From NCBI GenBank assembly GCA_963931865.1, contig OZ007508.1:11902781-11966780 (forward strand): DNA of 64,000 nucleotides, in the 5' to 3' direction. Both the position numbers and the translations under genes were made by a program. Below the pieces are notes generated by a model, which saw only the letters and a list, made by a program, of their open reading frames with translations, did not search any database and was not told where the DNA came from. Of this stretch, positions 36,301-51,300 are shown one piece after another (the stretch's first letter is position 1; each line of letters starts with the position of its first letter). Source of the DNA: Axinella damicornis. Its lineage: Eukaryota > Porifera > Demospongiae > Axinellida > Axinellidae.

Positions 36301-39300
36301 CCCTCAGGTTGTCCCTCAGGCACAGTACCAAGCCCACCTGGAGTCCCTGGGCATCCTCATCAAGGCCAAGAACTTCCTTGTGTTCCAGGTGAGGTACCAT
36401 GCATGCACAGACACACAGCGACACTAGCCTCGTTCCCAGACCTCATCCGAAAATCGGAAAGGGGCCTGGTAGCGCTTCCATATAATTTCTGTCGACTATG
36501 CCTCACAAATTCAAGAGGAGCCAATCAGATTTCAGAATGAAACCACACGCAAACGTGATCCCTTCACGTGAGACAAAGTGTTGACTAGTATAATTGTACA
36601 GCACAAAACGGACCATGCAGATCGTTATAGAGCTTACTTTGCCACTCCAGACTGTGGCGTCCTCGTCTCTTTCCTTCGTGAAGAAGTGCTGTCGTGTTTG
36701 CGGGAGATGGCTGGACGATCGAAATCGGAGAGGGCTGTGTACTCTTGTGGGTCATCGCAACAAACGTCCCGACCATCTATCAGCACTAGCTGGAGTCCCG
36801 ATCAACCGATATACTGTGAAACAACGCTCTCTCGGGCTCCACGTTGCCTTTGTGACGGTGATTGTCAGCTGATCTGATGTTAGAAATGAGGCGTGTCCTA
36901 TCGGAGCACGCGTTTGATGACATGTACATCAGCGACAGATTTAACACGGAAGTGCTACCAGGATTTTTCGTATGGGGCCTGGGAATGAGGCTACCGCGAC
37001 ACCAGTTCATACTCACATAAACATGCACACACTCAGTGACACATTCACTCGCACAAACACACACATGACACATTCACACTCGCATATATACATGTATACA
37101 TACACACACACACACACACACAGTGATGCACTCACACATACACGCATGCACTCACATCTGTGACACTCACACACACACACACTGTATTGTTGTCCAGGGC
37201 GCTGTGGAGTCCATTGCCATGAAAACGCCCAAGGAGAGGACACATCTATTTGAAGAGATCAGCAGGTATCCCTCCCTACCTCATCTCTCCCTCTCTCCTT
37301 CCCTCCCTCCCTCCCTCCCTCCCTCCCTCCCTCCCTCCCTCCCTCCCTCCCTCCCTCCCTCCCTCCCTCCCTCCCTCCCTCCCTCCCTCCCTCCCTCCCT
37401 CCTCCCTCCGTCCCTCCTTCATCCCTCTGTCCTTCCCCCCTCCCTCCCTCCCTCCCTCCCTCCCTCCCTCCCTCCCTCCCTCCCTCCCTCCCTCCCTCCC
37501 TCCCTCCCTCCCTCCCTCCCTCCCTCCCTCCCTCCCTCCTCCCTCCGTCCCTCCTTCATCCCTCTGTCCTTCCCCCCTCTCTCTCCTATCCCTTTGCCTC
37601 TATCCCATGCACCCACCTCTCGTCCTTGTTATTAAGGTTACGATGTACAATTTTTTTGCTGGTAACTTTGCTGCTTTATATCTCAGGAATTATAACAGAT
37701 ATTAATCTGAAACACAACACCAAATGAAAAAAATATATGAACTCCTGGAACAGGAAAGCAAAATGCCCCAGGGTATTTTAGACTCACTCTTCAAGCACTT
37801 TTGCGTCAAAATACTGAGAGACAGACGGGAGCTCCACCTTCTCTGGCACTACTACACAGTATTTGCTAGGTCGTGATGAAGAGACGTTCGGTGATCTGTG
37901 TATATTTTTAGACAAAACTTACCGGATCATCCAAGAAGAAGATGCTCTAGGCATGCATAATCTTCGTTTTGTGCCCAAATTTTGTGATTTCTTTTCATGC
38001 CGCCCTGCAAAATACACCAGGCTACCTGTGCAACAAGTCAAAACATGTGAGAAACAATTTCCCTTCGTAAAATTTGACGCAAAGCATGAGGCCTCATTAG
38101 TCTGTGGTTAATTGAGTTTGTAACACGTTTATATGTACCACTTCTACATGTAGTTCTGCTATGAATAAAACAACTTGGCAGCTGTCTCCAACTTGTACTT
38201 CGTAACCTTAAATCGCCTCAATTTGGACAACCTATTTCATCGCACTGTTGTTCATTGTAGACCGTCTGCAGGGGTTAAAGAATAAGGGGCAAGGTAGTGA
38301 GGAAGATCACCTTCCTCCCCCTTCTCGCCCAGGTCTGGTGAACTAGGTGCAGACTATGAGAGGAAGAAGGCAACCATGTTGCAAGCACAGGAGGAAACAG
38401 CCTTCAGCTTCCAGAAAAGGAAAGTGAGTGATACATGTGCCATTCTGTGACACTCTTGTATGCAAATATTATATACCGTAGTGTCCCGTTAATACGCCCC
38501 CTTATTTTGTACAATACATCCTGCCCAAAGAGGGGAGGGGGCGTATTTTCGAGTACGCAATTAGTCTCGATTATACGCCCCCCCCAAAAGTTTTGCTACG
38601 TTTATGACACGCACTGATGTTCACAGTTACAAAAGTACAAACGATCGCCAGTACTGTTCGTGGTCATCATGCGTGGTCTCCCTACATCGGCGAGAAGAGC
38701 TGCCACTTCAACTCAAGGGCCATATAAACATTCACGACGACTTCGTTGTAGCCATCCTCAAGAACAGCAATACTGTCGGTCATGAACCACGGAACATTTC
38801 TTGGTATTTCCTGCCGAAGAGTGGCAGCGAGATGACTGGTACCGTCGGCGTCAACGGTGACTACTATACACTCGATCTGAGAGCCAGAGACGATCTGCGA
38901 AGTGGCACACGTGTAGGTTAGGTATTCCAGAAGACGCTCACCAGGGGGGCATTATAACGAGTCAAACTACCCTGTGCAGGAACTTCAGCGAAAAAGAGGG
39001 GAGGGCGTACTTTCGAAGGGGGCGTATTAGCGGGACACTACGGTACTTATTACTTTTCTTGTCTGTACTTTATGCGTGTTGCTTCGTAGGGGATCTCTCT
39101 TGAGAAGAAGGAAGCTCGGGCCGAAAAGGATGAAGCAGATCGCTACCAGAAACTACAACAGGAGCTAGTAAGCATTGGGGGGGGGGGGACCAAACTGCAA
39201 AGTTCCTATGATCTTCCTAATAACTTTCCCCAAAGGTATGGTATAGACTGAGATTAAATTCATTTTTGCCAACTACCCCGTTAGGGCAAAGCTAGCTCTG

Positions 39301-42300
39301 TTCTCGCAATGTATGTCTACATGTACGGTGTGGGTTTCCGTCCAGCCACGAGGACAGTTCAACCAGCTGGAGAATAGGGATGAGCGTGCAAGGGCTTGCA
39401 AAATGGCACATTCTAAATAGAGCCCACCAGATGATTTCTGAGGGGGTTGGCAATCTGACGTTTTGGGCACATGTACGCCTTAGGGTTGTTAGTAAAGTCT
39501 CCAAGTTTGAAGCCTAAAACATGGCAGTTAGAGGGCGGTAAAACCTAGCCCCTTAGCCATATGCAATTTTTGTTGCCCTCTAATTGCCACACTCACTGGC
39601 CATGAACAAGCTTTAGGCTTCAAACTTGGAGGCTTTACTAACTACCCTAAGGCCTACATACGCCCCAAAAATCAGATTGTAAACCCCCTCAGAAATTTTT
39701 GGGTGGGCTCTATTTAGACTTATGTAAATGTGCCATTAAAGCAGCTAAGTGTGGAGTTGAATAGTGAGCGTAGTCGACATCTTTATATGTCGGCTCAGGA
39801 ACCGAAAGCTGGGCGGGGCCTGGGAACGAGGCTAGGGTACAAGGGGGCGTGCAGAGCTAGATGTAGATGTGGAACCAAGCAGTGAGTGTACTTGACATCA
39901 CTCCCACACTGAAACTCAAAAAATGTGTATGTATAGTCTGGCCGTGTACCGAATACTGGGAATGATCATGAGTCTATTGCCGTATTGCATGAGTGCTGCA
40001 GGCATGAGTGCAATACGGCAATAGACGAGTGATGCTTCCCAGTACGTGGTAAATAATGTATATATTTATCCTACAGCTATTATAGTTGCTAGGAACTCCT
40101 TTGACAACGAACGTCAATTTCTCTGAGTCCAGTACCAGTACCTGGTTCCGTACTGGCAGTTTTTCAGCGCTAATATACACCGTACCGCGTGACTTGCACA
40201 TGTAGCGCTACTACGTATGTCTCCATATTGTGTACATGAAACACAACCCGTGTAAACTTCATACCCTCAGGAAGAGTGGAATACGGGCAGTTGAGTACGC
40301 CCTTGGTACGGCCCCATATTCCACAGTAGCTCTCCATACATTATCAATGGAACAAGTCTACAGCTGTGGGATAAAAGTGTGTATTTCCAGTTTGAGGCTG
40401 GCATTGTGCACTACATGGATGTTCTTCTCGTGTACACAACTGTAACTGGCAGAATATCCATTTGGCTGTGATAGCTACTGCATAAGGGAGATTATACATA
40501 CAGAGTTCAAGGTTCAAAGGGTGTATTTAGTAAAGTTCAAAGGTCACATGCACATCATACCACAATGAAGAACACATTGATAACCTCCTGCGTGTTCAAT
40601 GTGTTATTTTCTGTGTAGGCGGACAGCAAGCTTCAGGAGCAGCTGTTCAAGCTGTACCACAGTGAGGAACACATTGATGGCCTCGTGGAGGAGGTGAAGG
40701 GGAAGCAGAAGGAGCTGGACCGACTGGTGAGTGAACTTGATAAACATTTCCATACCCTTGAAAGTTCATTTTGTCTGAACTCCATTCTTTTTATTATCCA
40801 AACACTCTGATTGTCCGAATGTTATGATTATTCGAACTGTCAGGAATGCATAGGAACCAAGGAGCCCTCAACTTAGCATCGCATATAGCATGGAACGGTA
40901 ATGGACAAATGGACAAACTGCTGTTGCCAATTAAAATACGTTAACTGCCTATTCACTATATGACATCTTTGAGTGCAAACGGCGTATTTATATATATGCC
41001 TGCAGCTGACAAGACTACTGCTTGCTGTGACGTATATTTTACGCCACAGCAATTTTGCAAACTAATTGAAGGGGGGTAGACTCTGCAAATAATATGGCAA
41101 TCACACCAATGAAGAGGCGGACCCTACGGATATCTGCAGTTATAAGCTCCTCCTACCGATCAAGGGTAATGTATATAAGCACTTACTGTTTTGTTGCCGT
41201 TTTGTATACTGGCAGCATAGGGAACCTTTTCGTGCACGGAACACCATTGATAGCGCTCAAAGTGCCTTCATTTCCCATCATAACTACTGGAGACTGGTCA
41301 GCTAAGGTTTCCAATAGTACACTATATGTATTCTGTACTTTCAGATGAGCCGTCGTCAGAAGATTGAGAACCAGCTGAAGTTGAAGAAGCAGGAGCAGGC
41401 CAAGTTGTCCCGAGAGATGGCGGTGATTGAGAAGAAGATGAGGGAGAGGGACGTGGAGATGAACAAGAAGAAGCCGCTGTACATCAAAGCCAAGGAGAAG
41501 ACCTCCCACGTCATCAAGAGACTGGAGGCAACCAAGTGAGGAGTTTGGTTAAGGCTTCCCTGTATTGGGGCACTCAGTGAGTGAGTCATTGGGGGTGGGG
41601 GCCACCTACATGTAGGGAGTCATTGGTTTTAGGAGGCACCCAGTTACTCACTTGGGGTGGGGGACACCCAGTTAGTGGCTGGCACAGTGAGTAGCTGTAG
41701 TGGGGAGATATATACCCAGTAGTGCTGTGATATTGGTCCTGTGGAATCAACACTGATTATTGGGGGTTGAATAATTGCCGATTATTGTGGGTTGAATAAT
41801 TGCCGATTATCCGATTATTGGGTGGAGAAATATGTTGTATGTACTGTTACTTGTTATAATATATGGTTTGCTACAAGTTTGAAGTGCTAAACTGTTGCAT
41901 ATGACCATTTTATGTTCGCTTTATTGTGCTCACTAAACAGATTTCAATAATTGATAACCTGATTTTACCTCCAATATATTGGTTAAGATCTCTACATCGA
42001 TCAATTATTCAATATATTGGTTATTGGGCACAGCTCTAATACCCAGTGAGTCTTTTGGGTGGGGGCTACCCAGTAAGTGGCTTGGGGTGGGTGAGTCATT
42101 AGGTTGGGGCCACCTAGCCTCGGTCCCAGGCTCTCTCCTCTAAAAACGGGGAGGGGGGGGGGGGGGGGGGGGAGGAGAGAGCCTGGTAACATTCGCGTGT
42201 AAAGCTGTCGACTTCCGGCGCCTGGATCTGGCGGAACCAATCAGATCGCAGAACAATACGACGCGTGAACACGTGAATATTTTGTAGGCGTTTACCTTCA

Positions 42301-45300
42301 CTGCCGTGCTAATGCACGAATTGTAGACTCAGAACTGAACGCTCCAGGACAAAGTACCTCTCAGTGGTTGGTAAAAGGCAGTTGACAGGGTGTGCAAGAG
42401 GGCCACTGGTCTGATCTCGCTGTTCACTGCGGTTTGTTTGCCGGACCAGCTAGTTCGTCGTTTGTCGCCGCTTACAGGATCGACGGTTCACAAGGTGAGC
42501 TCTCCAGGTTAGCAGTAGAAGTGTCTCGGACTTCTGTGAAACTGGGGGTGCCTTGAAAACGAAGAGCAATATTTTCAATAGCGCGTGACTGATTTGTAAC
42601 TCACGCGACATTTACCACAAAAGTAGGAGTGTCCTTTGTTTATCACATGATGACGCGCCAGAAGTTGACAGCTTTTCTCGCGAATGTTACCAGGCTCTCT
42701 CCTCCCCGTTTTTAGAGGAGAGAGCCTGGGACCGAGGCTAGGGGCCACCAGGCTTAGAGGGTTGGGGGCGGGACACCCATTGATTGGCTGTGGTGGGTAG
42801 ATATCCATTAAGTCATTGTGGGTGGTCTACCTATTGAGCAGGAGCACATGAGCCGCCAAAGGCGGCAAAGGAGCATCATGGCGGAAATAGTATCACCTCA
42901 CATGTCCGGCAAGAGGCCATTACGTAAAAGTGTGAAAGACAAATTGGCATTTGTGCGGACATGCAAAGGTCTTCCATATAAAGTATGACAGTAAGGCGTG
43001 AGGGATCACAACATGTCTATACTAGTTCGATGCTCCTTCGCTGCCTTCGGCGGCTCATGTGCTCCTGTATTGAATCATTGTAGGAAGCCACCCAATATGT
43101 GGCTTGGGGGCATGGCACCCAGTGAGTGGCTTGGGGGCATGGCACCCAGTGAGTGGCTTGGGGGCGGGGCACCAGTGGTGGGGGGCTACCCAGCGGGTGG
43201 CATCCTTAGCATGGTGCTAAAGATGGATTCCTGGGTACTGACTAGTTTCCTGTGGATGTGCATCCTATCCATAGGCTAGTTGTACGCTCCCTACATGAGC
43301 CTTAAAATCATCTGTACAGTTTTGTGAGAGTTACTTTGTATGGTACGTACATATACGACCTTCAACACTGTAGCACTTAATTGTGTACCTTACTGCAGGA
43401 AAACTCACAAGAAGGCTTTGGAGATCAATGACAAGCATCAAGAAGAGGTATGTAGTACGTAGATATCTGGAAAATTGTTAAACGGGGGGACGGAAACGTA
43501 GTGTGGCAAATTCGCTACCAGATAAGAGCCATGAAATGTATATGAAAATCCACAGGTTTACCCTATGCTTTCCATTGGTAGTTTCAAATTTCATGACCTA
43601 TGAATTCCAGAAACCTATGAATTTTTAACGTCCCCCAGGGATTTCATACGTAGGCACGGGGCCACAGTTACCAAATTGCCAGACGCAATGCCACTTTGGT
43701 TGGCTGTTTCTCCCCTCAGGCAAAAAAGTATTCGGAGTGGCAATTTGGTACTTGCAGGGATTCTAGCCTTTTATGCCGTCAAAACCGCCTCCCTATCCCC
43801 CCCTAGGCCCTCTCGCTACCTCAATTTCAGCTCTGCGCACCGGCGCTGCACCACAGGCGTCCTCTTGGTGGACGTGGGCGCCCGCACCCCACTCACTGCC
43901 TGTACCTTCAAGTGATTCGACCCAGCCAAGTGTTTTCTGACGTGATATACGCTCAGTGATGAGAGATCTGCCCCACAACTGCAGAGCTTCTTGGTAGGAG
44001 GACGCGCTTCTTCCATGGCCTCGAATTGTCAACGCGCTCGTCAACCTTCATTGCACATGTCTACTCGTGCACCTCCGTATATCTTATTTCTTGGACCGTA
44101 TACCTCCGTATACTACGTACACGTCATTATGACGTCATGGTTGGTTGTTGGTTCACAGGTCAAGGCAAAAAGGGGGATTGCGTCGGCAAAAAGGTGAACC
44201 ATGGCCCCGTGTACGTAGGTACAGTTTGTTTGAAAATACCATGAAATTTGTGTGAAAACAGTGTGAATTAGTATGTGGAATTTCAATGAATTGGATTTTC
44301 CATGAATTGGATTTTCCATGGAATACCCATGAATTTTCTTGGAACTCATATCATGGTATTTCATAGCATTTTCATGCCAGAATTTCCTAGCAATTTCATG
44401 TGATTTTCATTATCATCCCCCCAAAATTAATGGGAATGAAAATGCTATGAAATTGCTTTCATGCTGTTTTCATGCATACATGAATGGAGTGATCAGACGT
44501 ATATGAATAATCGGTAGGACTTGGCATCAATCAAGGCACACATAATCCTGCACTTTCAAACTTGCTCTATTGAAAATCCATCAACCCAGCCAGTTACCAT
44601 CGGTGGTACCCTTCTGTAGAGTAATCCAGTCAACTACTGCATTTTGAGTCACAAGGCCTAAGTACCAGGGCAGTTAGAAATATAGGTAGGGGGTTGGTCT
44701 TCGATGCATGCAGCTACAGAGCAGTCAGTTCAGATGAAAAATGTTTCATTTTCCAAACTAGCTATTATAGCTGCTTTACCTAACAACCTACTGGGACCTT
44801 CATCCTGTTACTAAAGATCTTGAGTGGCCTAGGGCCTCACCTGCACTTCTCAGTTCCTTGATTATGAGCCTGAACTATTTTGCAAGTAGAACTTGTACCA
44901 CTTATCCAACCAATTTAGAAGCTACTACATCCAGAGGCTACCGTTACAGCCGGGATCACAATTGGGAGTGAAATCTAGTGATTACTGTGCCAAATTACAT
45001 GACTGGCTCTCAGGGGTAATTACAGTATTCTTGCCTACCGTTCAGCAGCAGACTCTCCTTGATAGTCCCAGAACTTCAACAGCAATAGTAGTTCCAACTA
45101 ACTGACCAGCAAACCCAAGAAAAGTCTGAAAATACAATGCAGCTACCTGGCCTTATGTTATCAATCTCCAACAGCTGCTTACTTCAGATACTTATGCGCC
45201 TGTTCATTTCCATGGCGTGTTCATGGAAAGCAAGCTCAGGCATCAAGACTTTCATACGATTTCCATGTTACTGATTTTCACTGCATTTTCACTGCATTTT

Positions 45301-48300
45301 CATACACTGGAATTCACGTGGCTTTCATGGGATTTTAAGAGCCGGCACACTCATGTGTTTTTCGTAGCTCTGAAGTCATACCATTTTCATAGGTTGTGAG
45401 AATCGAGATCATTTTCCATGGAAAATCCTATGACGCGATTTCATGTTTTTTTCAAGGGGGGGGGGGGGGGGGGGGGTAGCAAAGATTCAAGGGGGCGTGA
45501 ATGCCCCCCCCACCCCCATCGCAAAATCATACATGTAGGTGTTAATATGTGGGTCAGAAGCTTGAGACCTCTTTACAACGATTAATAGGTAGTGTACATA
45601 GGCTTCAAATCTGAGCAGTATGCAGTATGATCATGATACACGTGTGCCCAGATTGATGCACTAGAGGTGGAGCTGGAGGAGGTGCGTCACCGAGCAGCAC
45701 AGTTTGAGGAGGAGGCAACGGAGGAGAGCCAAGGGGTGGACCTCCAGCTGATGGATTCTCAGGTAGGAGGGACTGTGGTGCAGTGTGTGTTAGCACTGCA
45801 TTGAGCTTGTATCAACAATTTGAGGACCTACGGGATACCGTAATCTCCCTCATTCTTAGCTGTACGTCCCTGCAAATCGTTTAATGCAAGGACACATGAA
45901 TATTCACTACAACTTTGCTGAAGCTATCTGGAAGAACAATGTACGTCGACTAGTTACTCCGAATCTTTAGCAAAAATTTGTGGGTTTTAGCGATAGACAA
46001 GCTTTTAGCTTGGTGAACAAAATTATCAGCCTGCCAAGAGCTTATGCTTCTGTCTGAAGACGTCAATACACAGGACCACCCAGTCCCTTCAGATCAGATC
46101 ATCTCCTCTCACCACTGACAATACAAGTGACTATTCTACAAGGTGTTCACCACAGGACGTTGTAACAAGTGCTCTTACCTATGTAAGAATTTTGGGGGCC
46201 GAGGAGAGGGACCCGGAGGGTGTTCACTTGAAGCGAGCGTATTAGTGAGACTCTACAGCACATGCAGCTGGAATGTGATTCTGTATGTTGATGCTTGCAG
46301 ATGGTGGAGTACAACAGGCTGAAGGCCAAAGCTGGGAAGAAGTCGGCTGCCCTGACCCAACAGCTGGAGAGGGTGAGTTAAGCATGGTAGTCGTAGTATG
46401 ATCGATGCATACCTGATGCTAAGCATGGTATAATTATAGTAGCACAGGACAATTGATGTGCACCTGATTTTCATAGAACTCCCATTACTGCAAACCAATC
46501 GTACTGCGCTGTACGTAAGTTTGTGTTGTCTTTTTTTTCAACAGCACTGCATGGTCCTAATTATGTATTCAGTCCTAGTACATGTAAGTATAATCACTTT
46601 CACTGTGTTCCTCGGAATTTCCATTCAATCATCCAATTTTGCCCCACAACAAGATCGATGGGATAGCAAACTGTGGCCCCTTCCTGCCCTTCGTTGAAAT
46701 GCTTTGAAATCCTATGTTACCTGAGTGTGAGATGCTTGGGCAGCATAGTCTGGGCTTAAAGTGTGTTTGCGATTGCAATTGTGATTATTGCATACGTAAC
46801 TAGTCACACATGGACTTGCACGTACATATAGTAGCTGGGTGCATGCACAGTTATGATGAGTTGGGGGGGGGGGGGGGGGGGGGGGGTGTAACAAGCTCAT
46901 GAATAATTAATACTAGTGGAATGCAGGACATTGGAGGACGAGCCTGAGCGAAGTGCATGCGCGTGCAGGACATGCATGGAGCAGTTGCATTCACATGATT
47001 GTCATCAGAATGTGACCGGGCAATGAGCGTAGTAGGCCACAGACTCTTGAAACATACACCACATCACCGCAACTGTGAGTCAGGTTAGCGTTTATAGCTA
47101 GCTGAAGCAGTCTAGCAGCAACGTCACCGGCCATGGCGGTATATGTAGGTCCACGAGCTGTCTCCGTCTTTGTCAGTGTCAGTCTTCCAGTTTATTGCAG
47201 CGGGCAAGAATGTTCTTGGTGCTCTAGCCAATGTCCATGAGTGGTCTCCGTCTTTGTTGTCGCCATCGTTCGTCGAACAGGTAGCTAGATGGTTCACTAT
47301 TCCTTGCATCGAGGAAGTGCGTCGAGTTCATTGAACTTGAATAATAATTATTGTGCACTTGCAAGTGAAATCCGCTGATTTAAAATTTGCGGTAAGTGCA
47401 AGACCCAACCAACCAACCAAACAAACATACACGCGCACTGCGCAATGAAGTCACGCTAGTATGGGGCTCGCTCAGGCTCGCCCCAATAATATTGTACTCT
47501 TTGCCCAATAATTTCTAGTGAAATCATTGAATAGTATGGATCTGATGCTGGAGAGTGCATGCTGTATTGTTTATTGCACAATCAAATGTGAAGTGGTATT
47601 GCCAGATGAAAGTTACATGTCACTCGATCTGTGGTTCTGAATCGAGAATTTAAAAGGCAATGCAAACTAACAGCCCGTTTACACTACAGACCAAGAAGGG
47701 CGGATTCGCTCCGGTTCGACGCAGATCGATCTGGGAGGTGCGTTTACACTACGCCGCCCGAGCGCTCCATGTCGGGGTCGAAGTTCATGATTAGTCACAT
47801 GCCCAGACCGCATTCTCACGAGACTAGTCATGTTCAATATACAACACCATGACAAACCCCTCGTCTCGAAACCGGACCCTTCGTGATCCGGTTCGGATAC
47901 TATTGGCAACCGTCACGCCCCCCCCCCCCCCCCCCCCCGTCCACGCCCTACCAACGGGTTCGATTCCGTTTACACTTGGGGCGGGAGCGCTCCGGGTCGA
48001 ACCAGTTCGATGGAGTTTGGTGGTCCAGTACGGAGCGGTTCAGTGCGGTTCGGTTCGTGTTTACATTACGAGATAATTCGAACCAGTTCGAGCTGGATCG
48101 ATCCAGAGCGCTAGTGTAAACGGGCTGTATGTCAGTATAATAAGGCTAGTACCGATACTGATCGTTGATTGGCATTGGTACTGATATTAGCATTATCGAT
48201 ATCGGATTGATTGGTTGATCATGAGGCAACCGATAATCATATGACACAGCACTTGTGTGTGTGTGTCATTCGTGTGAATGATATTGATATTCTGGTGAGC

Positions 48301-51300
48301 GGAGTCCGGGTGTAGGGGGTTACTACAGATACTGGGTCCTGCAAATTCTAGTGTTGCTTCCATTTCTTGACCACTCTTGTAAATGCTTTTGCTGTGCTGA
48401 CGTCGTTTGGCATGCAACTTGACGGACAAAGGTGTTTGCTCCAATTGGTACACACAAGACTATAATGTGCATGTATGAGCTATCGACAGCTGCGATTGTA
48501 CATGTAAGTTACGTATTTAAGCACTAACGTATACATGCCAATCTAGACAACTGCTCATTACTTAGTGCACACGGCACACGTCAGTTCCTTCTGGGGATCA
48601 TAAGGGGGACACGGCATGCCGTTGCAGTTGGCCTCAACATGCATGAATTGGGCTCCATCTGTGTTTGTTGCAGAGCCTGGTATTGAGTCGGGATCCTTGT
48701 CCACACACTCGAACATGGTGCGATACTGAACATTGCCAGATGCACCACGATAGGCAGACATGAGGTAGCCTGCGTACTCCAGAGTCCAGGAGGAAGGACA
48801 GTGAGGTTTTGCTGGAATCATGAGGACAGTTTCTCTTGTTGTAGCATAACACACAGCACAAGGGACGTTGTGGTCAAGTTTTGCTGAAAGAGGACTATTT
48901 AGAGTGTAGAATTCTGTCCCATACATATAGCTCCAGCCTTGAACTCCGGGTGTGTACCTGAGATAGGACGGATCTCCAGGCATGCAAACATAGTTGGCTC
49001 CACCTCCACTGTCAGTGTGCCAGCTTCCACCGACCCTCCCTGCATACACCAGCTCAGTTCCTGTGACACTGGGGCAGGTCCTCTTCCCCCACCTTGTGTA
49101 GACCACCCCACTACTGCTTGTAGCAGCTGTTCCAGGCTGTCCAGGAGGGCCTCTCACCCCAGGATCTCCTTTCTGTCCGTCCCTTCCTGGGAGTCCTGGT
49201 GAACCTGGCAGCCCATCACGACCGTCTCGACCTCGCAGCAGTTCATACTGGGGGCAGGAACCTTCACCAGTAATACTGTGATTGTTGGTTCTCCCAGAAT
49301 CAGCATTCCTCTGGACCCTGGGGACAATCCCTACAAGTATTGGAATGGTAGTCACGTACTGTATAAGATGTAACGTGATACACAGCCTTTAGGTGAGGAC
49401 ACTTTTTGAACAGTTCTATGCAGGTGGTCAGGATCATGTGAAACCTGCTGATGGAAGTTTTCCCATGAAAACGGTAGTTTGCTGTGAGTCAGAGTCTAAG
49501 AGTAACTCATTGCCCACTGCAATAAACTGGAAGACTGAATACATCGTGGTCACGGTGGTAACACCCATTGCTGGCCAATGTTCACAGGTTTGTCTCTTCT
49601 CCATTTACACATTAAATTTTACCTGGCTGCAGGTAACCATTAGCTAGCTAACCTTCACTTCATGTTCTACGCAACTAACAAAGTTGGCTCTATGCACAAG
49701 CAGAAATGCCCTGTTTTTCAGTTTGCCTTTGGTATCATGCCTTTTCCAAATATGACATAACTATTGAAGTTAACAGAATACTGGTGCCGATAAATATCAG
49801 TTTCCTGCAGAGCATTCACTCAGCTTTTGACACCAACACAGATACAGTAATGCTCACGTACCTGCAGTACCACCAAGGTGCAGAGCAATCCCAAGTAGAA
49901 GCAGCTGAATTTTGAAGCTCATCTTTGATACCCTCTGTTGTACGTAGGTGTAGTGTTAGATTCAAGCTGTATGTTGCTATCCTTTTTATAGGCTGGCTGG
50001 AAGGAAACTCTGTAGCATTTCCTTCTGACCTTCACTGCTGGGTCATTGTCATCAACTAGTCATTAGCAAGTCACTTTCAGCTGCAGAAAAGATTCACTAC
50101 TGCTGTAAGTCATGAAGGTGATTATCCTGTTTTCCTTCATGCGTCACTGAATTGAATTGTAAGTGTACTTTCAGAAGCCCAAAATACATTCGCTGTTTAC
50201 ATACAGCTTACATGTTGTCCATCACAAGTGAATTTTTTCCCTTCCTGTTTTTGGGGTATGGCCCATCACCTACAGCTAACATTCATAAATATGACCAGCT
50301 GTCTAGGTACATGATGTACCATATTTCCACGAATAGACGCCACCCTCTAATAGGCACCGGCCTCAAATAAATGCCACACGATCAGAAGTGCTGAGCAAAA
50401 TGAACGCCACCCTCCAATAAATGATACGGCCTCTATGGTATGTTATTGAGTCAATTTGAAATACACAGGATGGTTCTATGAGTCATCCAAGACAGTTTCA
50501 GTCTCCAACTACATCAACTGCCTTGACTGACTTATACTACCCAAAGTAACAAATGCCACCTTTGAATAGTTGCCACACCAAGATGAACTAAACTCGAGAT
50601 GATTACTGTGTGTCATTCCACACTTCCTAGGGTGTTTGGGGTTGGGGTAAGGATGACTCAACAGCCTCCTGGGGCTGGATTTCAGGAAAAAAGTGGATGG
50701 AGAACAAGCACATACGTAAGAGAAAGCAGGACACAATCAGTGCAAGAAACTATGTGGAAGAAAAAGGGAGAGCTGAGCTTATTTTTTATAGAATGACTTC
50801 GGCTTTGACCCAAGAATTTTCTTTGTTGGGATGATGGTAGCCATGGCAGCTTTTCACATGACATCACTCAATCAGGCTCAACCCAGGATGATTAGGTTTG
50901 CTGTCAGTGATTGTTATGCTATTCTCTGGTTGTTTAACACCATATCCTTCTATCAATGACTGTTAAGCTACTATCGAGTTGAGCTACTATCAGTCAATGA
51001 CCGTTAAGCTACTATCAATCAATGACCGTTGAGCTACTATCAGTCAATCACCATTGAACTACTATAATGACGGTTGAGCTAGCTAGCAAACAAGAATTCA
51101 CAGCAGAGTCGTAGAACAAGAGTTATCCCTGCTGACAGTGATTTCTCAGTGTTACATTCTGGAGAGCAAGAGCAGTGTGTGTGACAGGCTACAAGCCGGT
51201 TAGTTCCAGCAGCTTGTTTTCTCCATTGTGGAGTTTGATACTGGCATACGAACAAGAAAAGATTGATATAGTGGTGTTCATCTCTGAAACCCCGTGATAT

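Larger units (their letters stand above)
41560..43200 (+). repeat. Diverged GTGGCTTGGGG / CACCCAGT minisatellite
   Basis: Motifs such as GGCACCCAGTGAGTGGCTTG and GGGTGGGGGACACCCAGTTA recur across SMC1 intron 10 (41560-41720, 42040-42115, 42741-42830, 43085-43195). Two MITEs (42115-42740, 42839-43067) are inserted in it. Confidence 0.75.
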
